From: Musa acuminata AAA Group
Lineage: Eukaryota > Streptophyta > Magnoliopsida > Zingiberales > Musaceae
Assembly: GCF_036884655.1 (NCBI RefSeq)
Contig: NC_088354.1
Coordinates: 14,146,501-14,210,500 of the forward strand
Length of the DNA stretch: 64,000 nt
Reading direction: 5' to 3'
A program made the position numbers and the translations under genes. The notes beneath the pieces were generated by a model that worked only from the letters and a program-made list of their open reading frames with translations, was not told the origin of the DNA and did no database searches. Positions 12,849 through 24,012 of the stretch are shown here, piece by piece. Each line of letters begins with the position of its first letter. Position 1 is the first letter of the stretch.

Positions 12849-13729
12849 TGGCTCTTCAAGAGGGCTTTTCGGTCTTTTGTCCATCGTTCTTTGACGGATT
12901 GGACTACACTTATTGGAAAACTCGAATGAGAGTTTTCTTGATTTCTCTAAATCTGGATTTATAGAATATCGTTGAAAACGGTTTTCAACTTCCCTCTAAA
13001 CCGACGAACGAATGGTCGGATTTAGAGAAGAAGTATTTTTCTTTAAACGCAAAGGCTATGAATGCCTTATTTTGCGCTTTGGACGAAAATGAGTTCAATC
13101 GGGTTTCTTTGTGCGAAACGGCTTTCGATATTTGGCGCGCTCTTGAAATCACGCACGAGGGAACTAGTAGAGTCAAAGACTCGAAAGTTAATATTTTACT
13201 GCATGATTTCGAGCTTTTTCATATGAAACCAAGCGAAACTGTTGTTGACATGTACACCCGTTTTACGGATGTCGTCAATGGTTTAAAATCACTTGGTAAA
13301 AGCTTTTCGGATTTTGAACTCGTTAACAAATTTTTGCGCTCACTTTCTAAAACTTGGGATTCAAAAGTAACTGCAATATAAGAAGCTAAAAACCTAAACA
13401 ACTTACCACTTGAAGAACTAATTGGTTCATTGATGACTTATGAAATGGTGCACAATGCACATGATGAACATGTTGAACACAATCACCTTCCAAAGAACAG
13501 GAAGGATTTGGAACTCTGGACAAATGAATGCCACTTGAGCGATGACTCAAGTGATGAGGACAATGATGAACAAAATAACCTTCCAAAGAACAGGAAGAAT
13601 TTGGGACATAGAACATTTGAAGACCACTCGAGCATAAGCTCAAGTGATGGTGAACTTAAACTACAAATGAAACGAAAATTAAAAAGCAAAAAGAACGGAA
13701 CTACTTGCTTTGAACGCAAGAAACAATAA
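12849..13729 (+). pseudogene. Copia gag pseudogene
   Basis: The frame starts with ATG at 12,849 (MALQEGFSV) and shows the gag core YWKTRM, EWSDLEKKY, FDIWRALE and LHDFELF, followed by an acidic, Ser/Asp-rich tail. This resembles the UBN2-type Gag of SIRE/Maximus Copia elements. At least two in-frame stops break it, one after NLDL (about 12,961, TAG where the sister copy has TGG) and one near 13,378 (TAA where the sister copy has CAA). No zinc knuckle, protease or polymerase follows. It is about 80% alike by eye to the gag at 23,290. Confidence 0.85.
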
Positions 13730-15145
13730 AGTTTTGAAACCCAAAAATCAAAGTATTAAAAGAAAAAAGGGACGTCCACCTAGGTTATCTTCGAGACTAA
13801 TAATATAATTCAAATCACCACATAACAACAATGGAATATCATATAGATTCAAATTGTTAAGATATAACCAAAGTATTGAAAAATTTATATGCGACATCAC
13901 ATACGCAATGGAAGAATATAAACAAAAATCTTATAGTTCTACCCTTTACAAATCTCATAATTCTAATTTATATCTTGTTAAATATTTATAGTTTTACCCT
14001 TATAAAATTGAGAATATCTAATTTATATTCTCAATTATAAAATTAATAAATATGATTTATTATAATTATGATTGAATTTAATCATGATTATATTTTGATT
14101 ATTTGATTAGATTTAATTTTGATTAAAAAAACTATAAATTACGGTTCACTTTTATAGTTTTCTCAAATGTATTATTGATTATATTTTTACATATGGCAAA
14201 TAAAATCCAATTATTGTTCTTGGATATTCATTTGGTTATTCACATGTATATATTTGAAATTATGAAATAATATTTATCTTTCATATGAATGCATGATTTA
14301 TATGTTATCATTGTTTTTATCTCAAATTTTGATGATGAAACCAATTGATAATGTTATGATCTAATTTGCATTTTGAATTATGTAGGACTAGTTTCGATCA
14401 AGATAGGCAAATTGATTGAAGCAGGAGGAATCGAATATTGGGCCAGAGTGGAACATGTCATAAGATTGGACGTCGAGTTGGAGGATCGGTCGACATGTCG
14501 ACAGAAGGCTTCTTGTCGTGAACATACTGATTAGGCAATACGCCAAAGGAGAGAGCGATGTGCCGAATGATCGGGCGAAGCGTCGGAAGAACCAATGACA
14601 TGCCAGACAACAAATGATTCGTGCTTTGTAATAATTTATCTAGATCAAGTTAGTTTTATGTCTAATTGAGTCGGTATTGGGGTGAAACAATGTCAAATCA
14701 ATTAGGGGCCATTTGAGTCTGAATCAGGGCTAAATTGGGCCTATTGTTTGGGTCATTCAGTGTACTATAGCAAGGTTTGGCGATGGTACCACCTAGACTT
14801 GGCGGTGGTATTGCATAGATACAATCTTCAAAACTATATCAGGCGGTGGTACTGCCAAGCAGTCTTCAAGACTGTGTCAGGCGGTAGTACCTCCAGATTA
14901 AGCGGTGGTACCGCACAGTGTCAGTGTTGCAGGTGGTGGTACCACCCAGCATAGGCGATGGTACTGCCAATACCTAGAAGACCCGAGATGAGACTAGTTT
15001 TGGCTCCAAGTTTGAATTCATTTGGAGCATATAAATACCCCTCTTATCCCTATTTAACATACACACAACTAAGAGCAAAAAGAAAAGAAAACATTATTAT
15101 AATTTTGTGTGAACTCCTCTCAAACTCTAAGTGTTAGTGAAGTTT

Positions 15146-16728
15146 TGTTGGGATGGGGGTCGACACTAAGAGGGGGAGTGAATTAGTGCAGCAGTAAAAT
15201 CACATCAGTTTAAAACTTTCATTCGATAAAACCAGTTTCTAACATAAAACTGTTTCGTAAATATCTTAACTTGAAACACGTTCATAAATCAATTGAAGGC
15301 AGTAAGCACTTAAAGAGGTTTGCAGAAAGGTAATAGCAAGAATAAAATACAAACTAGAGAACACGACAGTTTTAGAGTGATTCGGTCAACGTGACCTACA
15401 TCCACTTTCGGCTTCCTCCTCCGAAGAGGTCACCGGCGTCCATTAGAGGCCTTCCTTCAATAGGCGAAGGCCAATCACCTTTTACAACTCAATTCTCCTT
15501 TTACAGGGTTTAGGAGATAACCCTTATAACCCCACTCACTCCTCTCTCAATCTATTCTAACACTTAGAACTTTGAGAGGAGCTCACATAAGATTGTAGCA
15601 ACGTTTTTATACTTTTTTACTATCAATACTTATGTGCTTTAACCAGGGATAAGAGGGTTATTTATAGGCTTCAAGTTGATTCAAATTTGGAGCCTAAAAC
15701 TTTCCCATCCTGGGTTCCCCGGGCACGGGCGGTACCACCGCCTACGTTGGGCGATACCACCGCCTAGGGGCAGTGCTGGGCGGTACCACCGCCTGGCACC
15801 CTGCCAGGGGCGGTACAATCGCCCAAATTGATGATACCACCACCTAACACAGTCTTGAAGACTATGCCATGATGGTAAGATTTCTTGGGGCACTATTTGG
15901 GCTTCTTATTGGGCCTAACACAGTTCTTACGTGGGCTTAGCTGGCCCCTAATTGTGTTGGCCCAAATCTAAGCCCAATTACATGCTAACTACGAAATCCT
16001 AAGACATTTGCTAAGCTAAACAAGTCCCTATGTCTATTCTTCCGACGAGCTTCCGACGAACTCTCGACAATGTTCTTGTGGACTCCGAGCAAGCTCCTAG
16101 ACTTCACGATGATCTTTTTGGTGAGTTTCGATAAGCTTCTCTCGCAAGCTTCGAGACTTCTCGGCTGGTTCCTCCAGAACATCCGATGAACATCCGGACT
16201 TCCGACAAACTCTCGAACTCCCAACAAAGTCGCGTCCTTGACTCTAGTACTTCATTTTGCTTCATGCCTTGCCATCGTAGTTAATTCTGCACATGTAAAA
16301 ACATACTTTGATCTAGACAATTAATACTAAGCATTAATCATGTTGTCCGGCATGTCATTGGTCCCTCGATGCTTTGTCCGATTCTTCGGCGCATCATCCT
16401 CTCTTGCGGCCTATTGCCCAATCGGTCAGTTGACTCTGCAACTCCGATATCTTTGGCGCAATACCCACTCTTCTTGGCCCGACGTCTAATATTCTAACAT
16501 GTTATCCATGGCCTATTGCCCGAATCCATGGCCCGAAGCCTTCTGTCAATACGTCGACTGTTCCACCGGCCCGACGTCTAATATTCTAACATGTTATCCT
16601 CCGGCACAACATGATTTTTCCTACTTTAATTATCTCATCCTGATCGAAGCATCCTGTGTCACTCAAAACGTAGATTAAAGCATAAACACATATCAATTTG
16701 TCTCATTATCAAAATACAAGATTCAACA
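15146..16728 (-). mobile_element. inverted solo LTR of the SIRE-like Copia family
   Basis: A 1,583-bp LTR in reverse orientation starts TGTTGGGAT and ends GATTCAACA, the perfect TGTTG/CAACA terminal inverted repeat of this family. It is flanked by the five-base target duplication AGTTT at 15141-15145 and 16729-16733. Reading the minus strand, it contains the GC palindromes (15,725-15,850), the TATA box (15,659-15,666) and the degraded poly-C tract (15,168-15,176). No internal sequence is attached, so it is a product of LTR-LTR recombination. It is inserted in the 5' LTR of the element at 14,312. Confidence 0.88.
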
Positions 16729-17149
16729 AGTTTAAGAGAGGAGGTTGTGGGGTATAAAGGTTCTCTCCTAGGTTTGTCAATAGGAGAATAGAGTTGTAAA
16801 AGGGTGGTTGATCTTCACCCGTTAAAAGAAGATTGTTAGTGGATGTCGGTGGCCTCGACGGAAGAGGAATCGACGAAGTGGATGTAGGTCACGACGATCG
16901 AACCACTATAAAAATCTGGTTTGCATTTCTATTTATGCAATTTACCTTTACTACAAACTACATTACTTGCTTTACTTTCTAATTACACTCTTACGAATGC
17001 TTTCAAGTTAAATACATTTCCAATATCGATTTTATCGAAATAAAGATTTTTTGAACGGACATCATTTTATTCACTACATTAATTCACACCCCCCCCCCCT
17101 CTCCCTCTTAGTGTCGTGATCCTAACAATTGATATCAGAGCCTGGGAGA

Positions 17150-17865
17150 CTATGTTTGGATGGAACCACCACTCAGACTAGCGGTATCACCGCCTGATAG
17201 TCTCGGAGACTGAGTCTGGACGGTACCATCGCCTAATAGTCTTGGAGACTGAGTCTGGGGTACCACCGCCTAAACTATCTCGGACACTGAGTCTAGGTGG
17301 TACTACTACCTGACATAGTCTCAGAGACTGTGTCACCGATGGTTCCACAAGTTTTGGTCATTGTTTGGACCTTTTACTTGGCCCAACATAGCTCAAACTT
17401 GGGCCCAATTGGCCCTTAATTGAGTTTGCCCAATTCCAACCCAATTACGTCTAAAACCTACTTTGATCTACACAATTATTACAAAGCTAAATCAACCGTT
17501 GTCCAGCATATCATTGGTTCATCGATGCGTCATCCGATTCTTCAGCGCATCATCCTCTCTTGCGGCTTATTGCCCAATCGGCCAATTAACTCCGTAATTT
17601 CAATTTCCTTGGTGCAATTTCTGCTCTTCTTAGCTCGATGTCCGATCCCATGGCCCAAGGTCTTCTATCGATACGTCGACCAATCCTCCGGCTCAACGTC
17701 CAATCTTTTGACATATTCCACTTTGGCCCAACATGATTCTTCTTGCTTTAATTATCTCTCCCTAATCGAAGCTTCTTGCGTCACTCAAGACGTAGATTAG
17801 ATCATAAACACTATCAATTGGTTTCATTATCAAAATATGAGATTCAATAATCTCTCCCTTTTTTA
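17150..17865 (-). repeat. inverted half-LTR with polypurine tract
   Basis: Minus-strand LTR sequence running from the GC-palindrome zone to the LTR 5' terminus (GATTCAATA on the plus strand), followed at 17,852-17,865 by the complement of an A/G-rich polypurine tract. Its order matches the solo LTR at 15,700-16,728. It lies immediately after a plus-strand primer-binding site, which is not the arrangement of an intact element. Confidence 0.7.
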
Positions 17866-20159
17866 TGATAACAATCAATTGATGACGAAGTTAACCTTAA
17901 CTCCCCATATCAATATGTCATATTGATAGAACCTTAAATTTAAGTCAAAATAAATTTAATCATGAACCAGACTTGGCGGTGGTACCACCCAAACACAATC
18001 TACAAGATTGTGTTAGGTAGTGGTACTGCCTAGACATAGTCTTTAAGACTATGTTAGGCGGTGGTACCGCCAGACTCGGTGGTGGTATTGCCAGACTAAG
18101 CGATGGTACCGCCCAGCATAGGCGGTAGTACCGCTAGGACCCGAGATGTGACCTTTTTTTGCTCTAATTTTGAAGTCATTTGGGGTCTATAAATACCCCA
18201 GCTATTCCTACATGGAGTAGCAAGAATTGAGTATGAAATTAAGTTGAAAAATGAGAAAAAAAACACATGAGAAAAAAATTGGGAAACTTTCTTAGGATTT
18301 AGGATCACTTCTTCATAGTATTTAGAAGTTTGTCTAAATGGAGAAGTGATGTCTAAGAAAGAGATGTTGTAAGGGTTGTCTCCTAAACCCGTGAAAATGA
18401 GAAAAAGTGTAAAGGATAGTTGATCTTTATCCGTTGAAAGAAAATCGCTAGTGGATGCCGGTGGCTTTGACAGAAAAGGAATTGGGAGTGGATGTAGGTC
18501 ACGATGACCGAACCACTACAAAACTCGGTTTGCATTTTTATTTATGCAATTTACCTTTACTATAAACTGTCTTACTTGCTTTACTTTCTCATTACACTCT
18601 TCCGTACGCTTTCAAGTTAAGCATATTTTCGATACCGTTTTTTATCAAAATGAAGATTTTTTGAACCGATGTCGTTTTTATCCGCTGCACTAATTCACAC
18701 CCCCCCCCCCCCCCCCCTCTTAGTGACGTTCTTGATTCTAACAATCATGATTATCATATAAGTTTTCTTTTGTTGATTAATGTTCAATAATTATTATGGT
18801 TATTATTCTATTATTGAACTGCTTAGCATAAATTAAATTAAAAAATTTTGATGAATATTATTTGTAACTCATCTCCTCAAGTTTTATCTGACTTGTAGCC
18901 GCTAAAGTAGCCTAGGATGATAGGCTTTTGTGATGTGAATTACAATAAAAGTTCAATCATTTATAAGATATTTTAAATTATATTTTATATTATTATATTA
19001 GTCTTATAGCCACCAAAGTGACCTAGACCAATAACTTATAAAATAATATTAAGGAATTAGTCCTAAATGATATTAAGAAAATAATATTCGTAATGACACA
19101 CATAATTATGATATTTAGATAATCTCAAAGGAAAATCTACTTTAAATAATTATGTGATGGGGTAGGATGATATTATTTTAGATATCCTTGCGGGTTGTAT
19201 ATCTAAAGATAACAATAATATTCCATAAGGATGGTATTAGTCCTCCATAGATGATCTTGAGTGAACACTAGATATGTCAATATTTCACTCAAAGGTATAA
19301 TATAGATGATATCAATAGTTCATCAAATTTTTTAAAAACTTAAAGCATTAATGTTATTTTATATTTTACAATGGTACTTCCTTCCATGCATTCGTATGCT
19401 TCTAGTGTCCCTATACTCTTTGGATTAAATTATTCAGAATGGTTAGAGCATGTACAAGTTACAGTAAGTGTATTAGATCTTGACTTAGCATCACTTGTTG
19501 AAAAGCCCGCAGATTTGATTGATGAAAGTACTATGGAATAAGTTAATGAAATAAAGGCTTGGGAAAGATCTGATAGGCTTAGTTTAATATTCATAAGAAT
19601 GATGATTTAAAATAACATAAAGACTTTATTACTGATTATAACTAGTACATAGGAATATTTAAAAGTTATTGAAGATAGATTTAAATCTACTAATAAGTCA
19701 TTGTTGACACACTAATGAAAGAACTAACTACGACTCTATATGATGGCATTCAAGGAATTCAGGATCACATCCTCAATAGGGCTGATAAAGCTACAAAACT
19801 TAAAGTATTGGGCATGAATGTTGATGAGTCTTTCCTCGTGCAGTTTATTCTCAATTTCCTTCCTTTTCAGTTTGGCTCATTCATGATTCATAATATAAAT
19901 AAGGATAAGTGAGACTTGAATGAGTTAACTAGCATAGGAAGAATTAAGATTAAAGCATAAAAGCTTATATAATATCATGACTACTACTCAAAGAGTTGAT
20001 AATAAGAAAAAAAATTAAAGCATTATCTATCAAAGAAATTTGTCGAGTTTGAAAATGTTAAACAGACTAATAAAAAGAAAACTTTTATAGTAAAATGTTT
20101 CTTTTGTGGCAAAAACGAATATGTAAAGAAGGACTGCATTAAACGTAAGACTTGATTCA

Positions 20160-20620
20160 GAAAGAAGGGTATTAATTCGACCTTTGTATGTTTCGAATCA
20201 AACATTACAAAAGTTCCTTCTAACACTTGGTGGATTAATTCTGGTGCTTCAACTAATATCACTAATAATATGCAAGGATTTCTTTCAATTCGGAAACCAA
20301 AAGAACATGAAAGATTCATCATTATGGGAAATCGTCTTAAAGCGAAAGTGATATCAGTAGGGACTTATCGTCTTCGCTTAGAGATGGGTCATCTAATTGA
20401 TTTTGTTGACACATGTTATATTCCTACTATTTCTAGAAATTTAGTCTCTCTATCTAGAATTGATGAGTTAGGATATTATCTTTCTTGTGGTAATGGTAAA
20501 CTCAATATATTTTATGATTCAATAAAAGTTGGTTATCAAATTCTATGTGATGGTTTGTATAGAATTAATCTGAATCTTGAGTTTGAAAAGGCATTATTGG
20601 CCTTGCAATCAAGTGTTTGA
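20160..20620 (+). pseudogene. Copia protease/pre-integrase fragment
   Basis: It reads from the protease-like WWINSGASTNI (the usual catalytic Asp of DSGAS is Asn here) through MGNRLKAKV, YIPTISRNLVSLS and LCDGLYRINL, the pre-integrase part typical of a widespread plant Copia lineage. The longest stop-free stretch is 116 residues (20,270-20,620). Loss of the catalytic Asp agrees with a dead element. Confidence 0.7.
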
Positions 20621-20639
20621 TTGAAACATAGTTTCAATA

Positions 20640-21669
20640 ATGAAAGATCTTCTATATTGTGGCATAGATGAATGTGGCATATCCCCAAGGAAAAAATTGA
20701 AAGATTAGTGAAGGATAATATTTTGGAACATTTAGACTTCACTGATTTTGATGTTTGTATAGATTGCATTAAGAGAAAGTAAACTAAATATATAAAGAAA
20801 AATACCACAAGAAGTAAAGAACTTCTTGAGATTAGTCATACTGATATCTACGGATCACTTCATATTCCTTGTTTTAGTGAAGAAAGGTAGTTCATCACAT
20901 TTAAAGATGACATGTCCAGATATGGATATGTTTATCTAATACACGAAAAGTCTCAAACCATTGATATTCTTGAAGAATACATAAATGAGCTTAAGAGACA
21001 ATTAGATAGAAAAGTTAAAATTGTTAGATTTGACAAGGATGGTGAATTTTATGACAGATATGATGAATCTGGTCAAAATATTGGTCATTTTACTATATTC
21101 CTATAACAACGAGGTATTTGTGCTTAATATGTATTCCAAGTGTGCCATAGCAGAATGGTGTTGTTGAAAGGCGAAATCGTACTCTCATGGATATGGTTAT
21201 AAGCGTGATGAGTTATTCCTCTATATCTGAGTCGATGTAGGGTAAAGCTCTTAGGACATCTATATACATCTTGAACAGGGTTTCTAGTAAGTCAGTTTCA
21301 TCAATCCCATTTGAGTTGTGGACTGGTAGGAAACTCAGTTTGAGACATTTACATATTTGGAAGTGTCCTACAGAGATAAGAGTATTCAATCCACATGAAA
21401 AGAAATTAGATTGAATAACTATTTTTGGATATTTTATTGGTTATCCAAAAAAATCCAAGGGATATAGATTTTATTATCTTAATCATAGTATGAGGATAGT
21501 AGAATCTGATAATACAAAATTCATTAAAAATGACAAAATCAATGAGAGTAAAAAATTTCGAAGGATCAATTTCGATATTGAGATTCAGGTTAATTCTCCA
21601 ATAGCATCTCCTATTTGAGAGATCGTTGTTCCTTAAATTAATGAGAGCATTGACGAGGGTGAATAACAA
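20640..21669 (+). pseudogene. Copia integrase fragment
   Basis: Broken frames show integrase-core pieces: SRYGYVYLIHEKSQ, RQLDRKVKIVR, FELWTGRK, LRHLHIW and FIGYPKKSKGYRFY. These follow the known order of a Copia integrase and its C-terminal region. Several stops and frame changes interrupt it. Confidence 0.7.
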
Positions 21670-21725
21670 AATAACATCGAAGAACTCTCATATGATGTTG
21701 ATGTCATCGTTGATCTTGTAGAACA

Positions 21726-23239
21726 TGTTGAATCTCGGATTTTGATGATGAAACTAATTGATTGTGTTTAGATGTTTAACTGCATTTTGAGTGATGCAGG
21801 TCTACTCGATCAGGATTAGACAGTTAACGCAGGAGGAATTGACGTTGTATCGGAGGAGATCACGTTAGGATATTGGATGGCAGAAGGCTTCGAACATCGG
21901 GCATCGGGCCAAGAGCGGAATTGCGCTAAGAATATCGGGGTTGCAGAGGTCAACTATCGATTGGGCAACAAGCCGCAAGAGAGGATGATGCGCTGAAGAA
22001 TCGGACGAAGCGCCAACCAATGACGTGTCGGGCAACAAAATGTCAATTCGCGTTGTAATAATTATCTAGATCGGAGTAGATTTTTGGCTTGTGTGTGCAG
22101 GATTAACTACGATAATGATGAAGACATAAAGCAAAACAAATGTCGGAGTCAAGCACGAAGGATTTGTTGCAAGTTCGAGAGTTCGACGGAAGTCCGAAGG
22201 TTCGTCGAGAATGCTGCCAGAACTAGCCGAGAATGAGTAGGGAGCTTGCCGAAGGGTTTTTCGGAAGCTCGCCGGAAGGTTCGTTGGAAGTTCGTGGAGC
22301 TCACCGAGAAAGATCGGAGCTTGCCGAAGAAGCTCGTTGGAACTCGCCAAGATCAAATCGTGAAGTCTAGGAGCTTGCCGGGAGTCCGTTGGAAGCTCGC
22401 CGGAAAAAGTCTTGACTTGCGAACTTTGTAATAGCTTAGGAAATATCTTTAAATCCGTAGTTAGCACATTAATTAGGGTTAGGATTAGGTGTTAATCCTA
22501 TAACCCAAGTAGGGACCAATTGGGCCCGAATTCGGACTGGTTTGGGCCAAGTTTGGAGCCCAACTAGTGAGCTGAAATAGTGTAAGCGGTGGTACCGCCA
22601 GATTAGGCGATGGCACCGCCTAGAACTTGAGAACTGAGCGGTGGCACCGCCCAGCACCCGAGAGGTCGTGCGGTGGCACCGCCACCGACAAGCGGTGGCA
22701 TCGCCAACCTCGGAAACCCAAGAGAATTCAAATTTTGGAGCCCAAATTTGAATCCTCTTGGGGCCTATAAATACCTCTCACTTCTTAGCAGAGAACACAA
22801 CCTTTGAGGAGTAAGAAATTGAGAAAAAGCCTTAGCAAAGTCTTTAGCAAGTCTTGTTTTTCAATTGCTTGAGTGTTCACCTCCTTCTTTCTTGTTGAAA
22901 ACTTGTAAGAGTGTGAACCACTTGTAAAAGATTGTAAGAGGGGTATTTGTCCTTCCCCTTCAAAGTGATTTGCTAGTGGACGTTGGGAGCCTCTTCGAAG
23001 AAGGCTTCGCAAGTGGATGTAGGTCATTTGACCGAACCACTTTAAATTGGCGTGTTCATTGAATGTGTGAGTACTTACCTTTCTGCAACACAGCAGCAAG
23101 TTTCTGGTTTTTACTTTACTCAAGTTACAATCAAAGCGAAATCTCCTCGTATTTACGAATTTGTTTTCAAACTTACGAGATTTAATCCGCTGCACTAATT
23201 CACCCCCCCCCCCCTCGTAGTGCCGCTCCGATCCTAACA
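21726..23239 (+). repeat. 5' LTR of the gag-only Copia element
   Basis: 1,514 bp, TGTTGAAT to CCTAACA. In order it holds repeats of a GAGCTTGCCGAAG-like unit (22,160-22,430), five GC palindromes of the GGCGGTGGTACCGCC type (22,587-22,710), a TATAAATA box at 22,766-22,773 and a run of twelve C near 23,203. The palindrome cluster lies about 60-180 bp upstream of the TATA box. Confidence 0.9.
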
Positions 23240-23240
23240 A

Positions 23241-23253
23241 TTGGTATCAGAGC
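23241..23253 (+). promoter_or_regulatory. retrotransposon primer-binding site (tRNA-iMet type)
   Basis: TTGGTATCAGAGC begins two bases after the LTR end. TGGTATCAGAGC is complementary to the 3' end of plant initiator tRNA-Met and is the standard primer-binding site of Copia elements. Confidence 0.85.
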
Positions 23254-23289
23254 CCGGTATTTCTCAATTCGGATTTACACCCGAGAGAA

Positions 23290-24012
23290 ATGGCTCTTCG
23301 TGGCTTTCAAGAGGGCTTATCGGTTGTTCGTCCACCGTTGTTTAACGGATTGGACTATACTTATTGGAAAACTCGAATGAGAGTTTTCTTGATTTCTATG
23401 AATTTGGATTTATGGAATATCATTGAAAACGGTTTTCAACTTCCCTCTAAACCGATGAACGAATGGTCAGATTTGGAGAAGAAGTATTTTTCTTTAAACG
23501 CAAAGGCTATAAATGCCTTATTTTGCGCTTTGGACCAAAATGAGTTCAATCGGATTTCAACGTGCGAAACGGCTTTTGATATTTGGCGAACACTTGAAAT
23601 CACGCACAAGGGAACTAGTAGAGTCAAAGACTTGAAAGTTAACATTTTATTGCATGATTTTGAGCTTTTTCGAATGCAACCAAGCGAGACTATAGGCGAC
23701 ATGTACACCCGCTTTACGGATGTCGTCAATAATCTAAGAGTTCTTGGTAAATCTTTTTCGAATTTTAATCTCATAAGTAAGATCTTAAGATCCCTTCCAA
23801 AAAGTTGGGATCCTAAAATAACCGTAATACAAGAGACAAAAAATTTAAAGGATTTTCCATTAGAAGAATTAATCGGGTCATTAATGACCTATGAAATGAT
23901 ACTTTTGGAACATTTTAAACCCGATGAACACTTAAACCACCTTCCAAAGGACAGGAAGGATTTGGAACTCCGGACAAATGAATACCACTTGAGCAATGGC
24001 TTAAGTGATTAG
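23290..24012 (+). CDS. Copia Gag (partial), gag-only element
   Basis: 240 codons from ATG (MALRGFQEGLSV) to TAG. The product is a retrotransposon capsid-type protein with YWKTRMRVF, EWSDLEKKYFSLN, FDIWRTLEITHKG and GDMYTRFTDVV, then a charged, acidic tail. It begins 50 bp downstream of the primer-binding site, as expected for gag. The stop falls in the acidic region. Downstream of it the frame would continue into a basic, Lys/Arg-rich stretch (to about 24,200), so the stop may be premature. No CCHC zinc knuckle is seen. Unlike its relative at 12,849 this frame has no internal stops, so it could still make protein, though function is unproven. Confidence 0.85.
   Translation: MALRGFQEGLSVVRPPLFNGLDYTYWKTRMRVFLISMNLDLWNIIENGFQLPSKPMNEWSDLEKKYFSLNAKAINALFCALDQNEFNRISTCETAFDIWRTLEITHKGTSRVKDLKVNILLHDFELFRMQPSETIGDMYTRFTDVVNNLRVLGKSFSNFNLISKILRSLPKSWDPKITVIQETKNLKDFPLEELIGSLMTYEMILLEHFKPDEHLNHLPKDRKDLELRTNEYHLSNGLSD

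Larger units (their letters stand above)
11853..13750 (+). mobile_element. SIRE-like Copia fragment (LTR end, PBS, gag) inside the LINE
   Basis: The segment begins in mid-LTR, matching the other LTRs of this family from the GTAAGGGTTGTCTCCTAA motif onward. It runs through a minisatellite and a poly-C tract to an LTR end CCTAACA at about 12,796, followed by a primer-binding site TTGGTATCAGAGC and a gag reading frame from 12,849. It stops shortly after gag. The 5' half of the LTR, all of pol and the 3' LTR are missing. LINE endonuclease sequence resumes on both sides, so this piece sits within the LINE. Confidence 0.75.
9066..13880 (-). mobile_element. decayed L1-type LINE, interrupted by a Copia fragment
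   Basis: The minus strand reads as the second ORF of a plant L1 LINE, in broken frames. Near 13,750-13,870 is the endonuclease motif CGDLN followed by GGRPF. At 11,640-11,850 are the later endonuclease pieces, including SDHAPLL. At 10,217-10,555 reverse-transcriptase core sequence resembles ISHLLFADDIMIY, but the catalytic segment reads FVDEI. At 9,961-10,170 the thumb region has FFWG. Near 9,330-9,440 is a degenerate zinc-knuckle tail with a HILF motif. Poly-T runs at 9,069-9,125 correspond to the 3' poly-A tail. Many stops and frameshifts mean it is dead. The endonuclease part is split by the Copia block at about 11,853-13,750. Confidence 0.8.
14312..18743 (+). mobile_element. rearranged SIRE-like Copia element with ATCAT target-site duplication
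   Basis: The five bases ATCAT at 14307-14311 and 18744-18748 flank a block that begins with TGTTTTT and ends with CTAACA. A plus-strand 5' LTR occupies 14312-15145 and 16734-17127, split by a solo LTR. A primer-binding site TTGATATCAGAGCC follows at 17,129. Then come an inverted LTR piece (about 17,150-17,853) with its inverted polypurine tract, about 100 bp of internal sequence, and the 3' part of a plus-strand LTR (about 17,965-18,743). No gag or pol is present. The LTR pieces share the GC palindromes, a TATAAATA box (15,030 and 18,188) and the poly-C tract. Confidence 0.75.

Noticed and set aside
22066..22467. Minus-strand open frame with repeated LRQAP/LPTN-like words
   Set aside because: It is the translation of the LTR repeat words and recurs only because the LTR is duplicated at 28,114-28,368.
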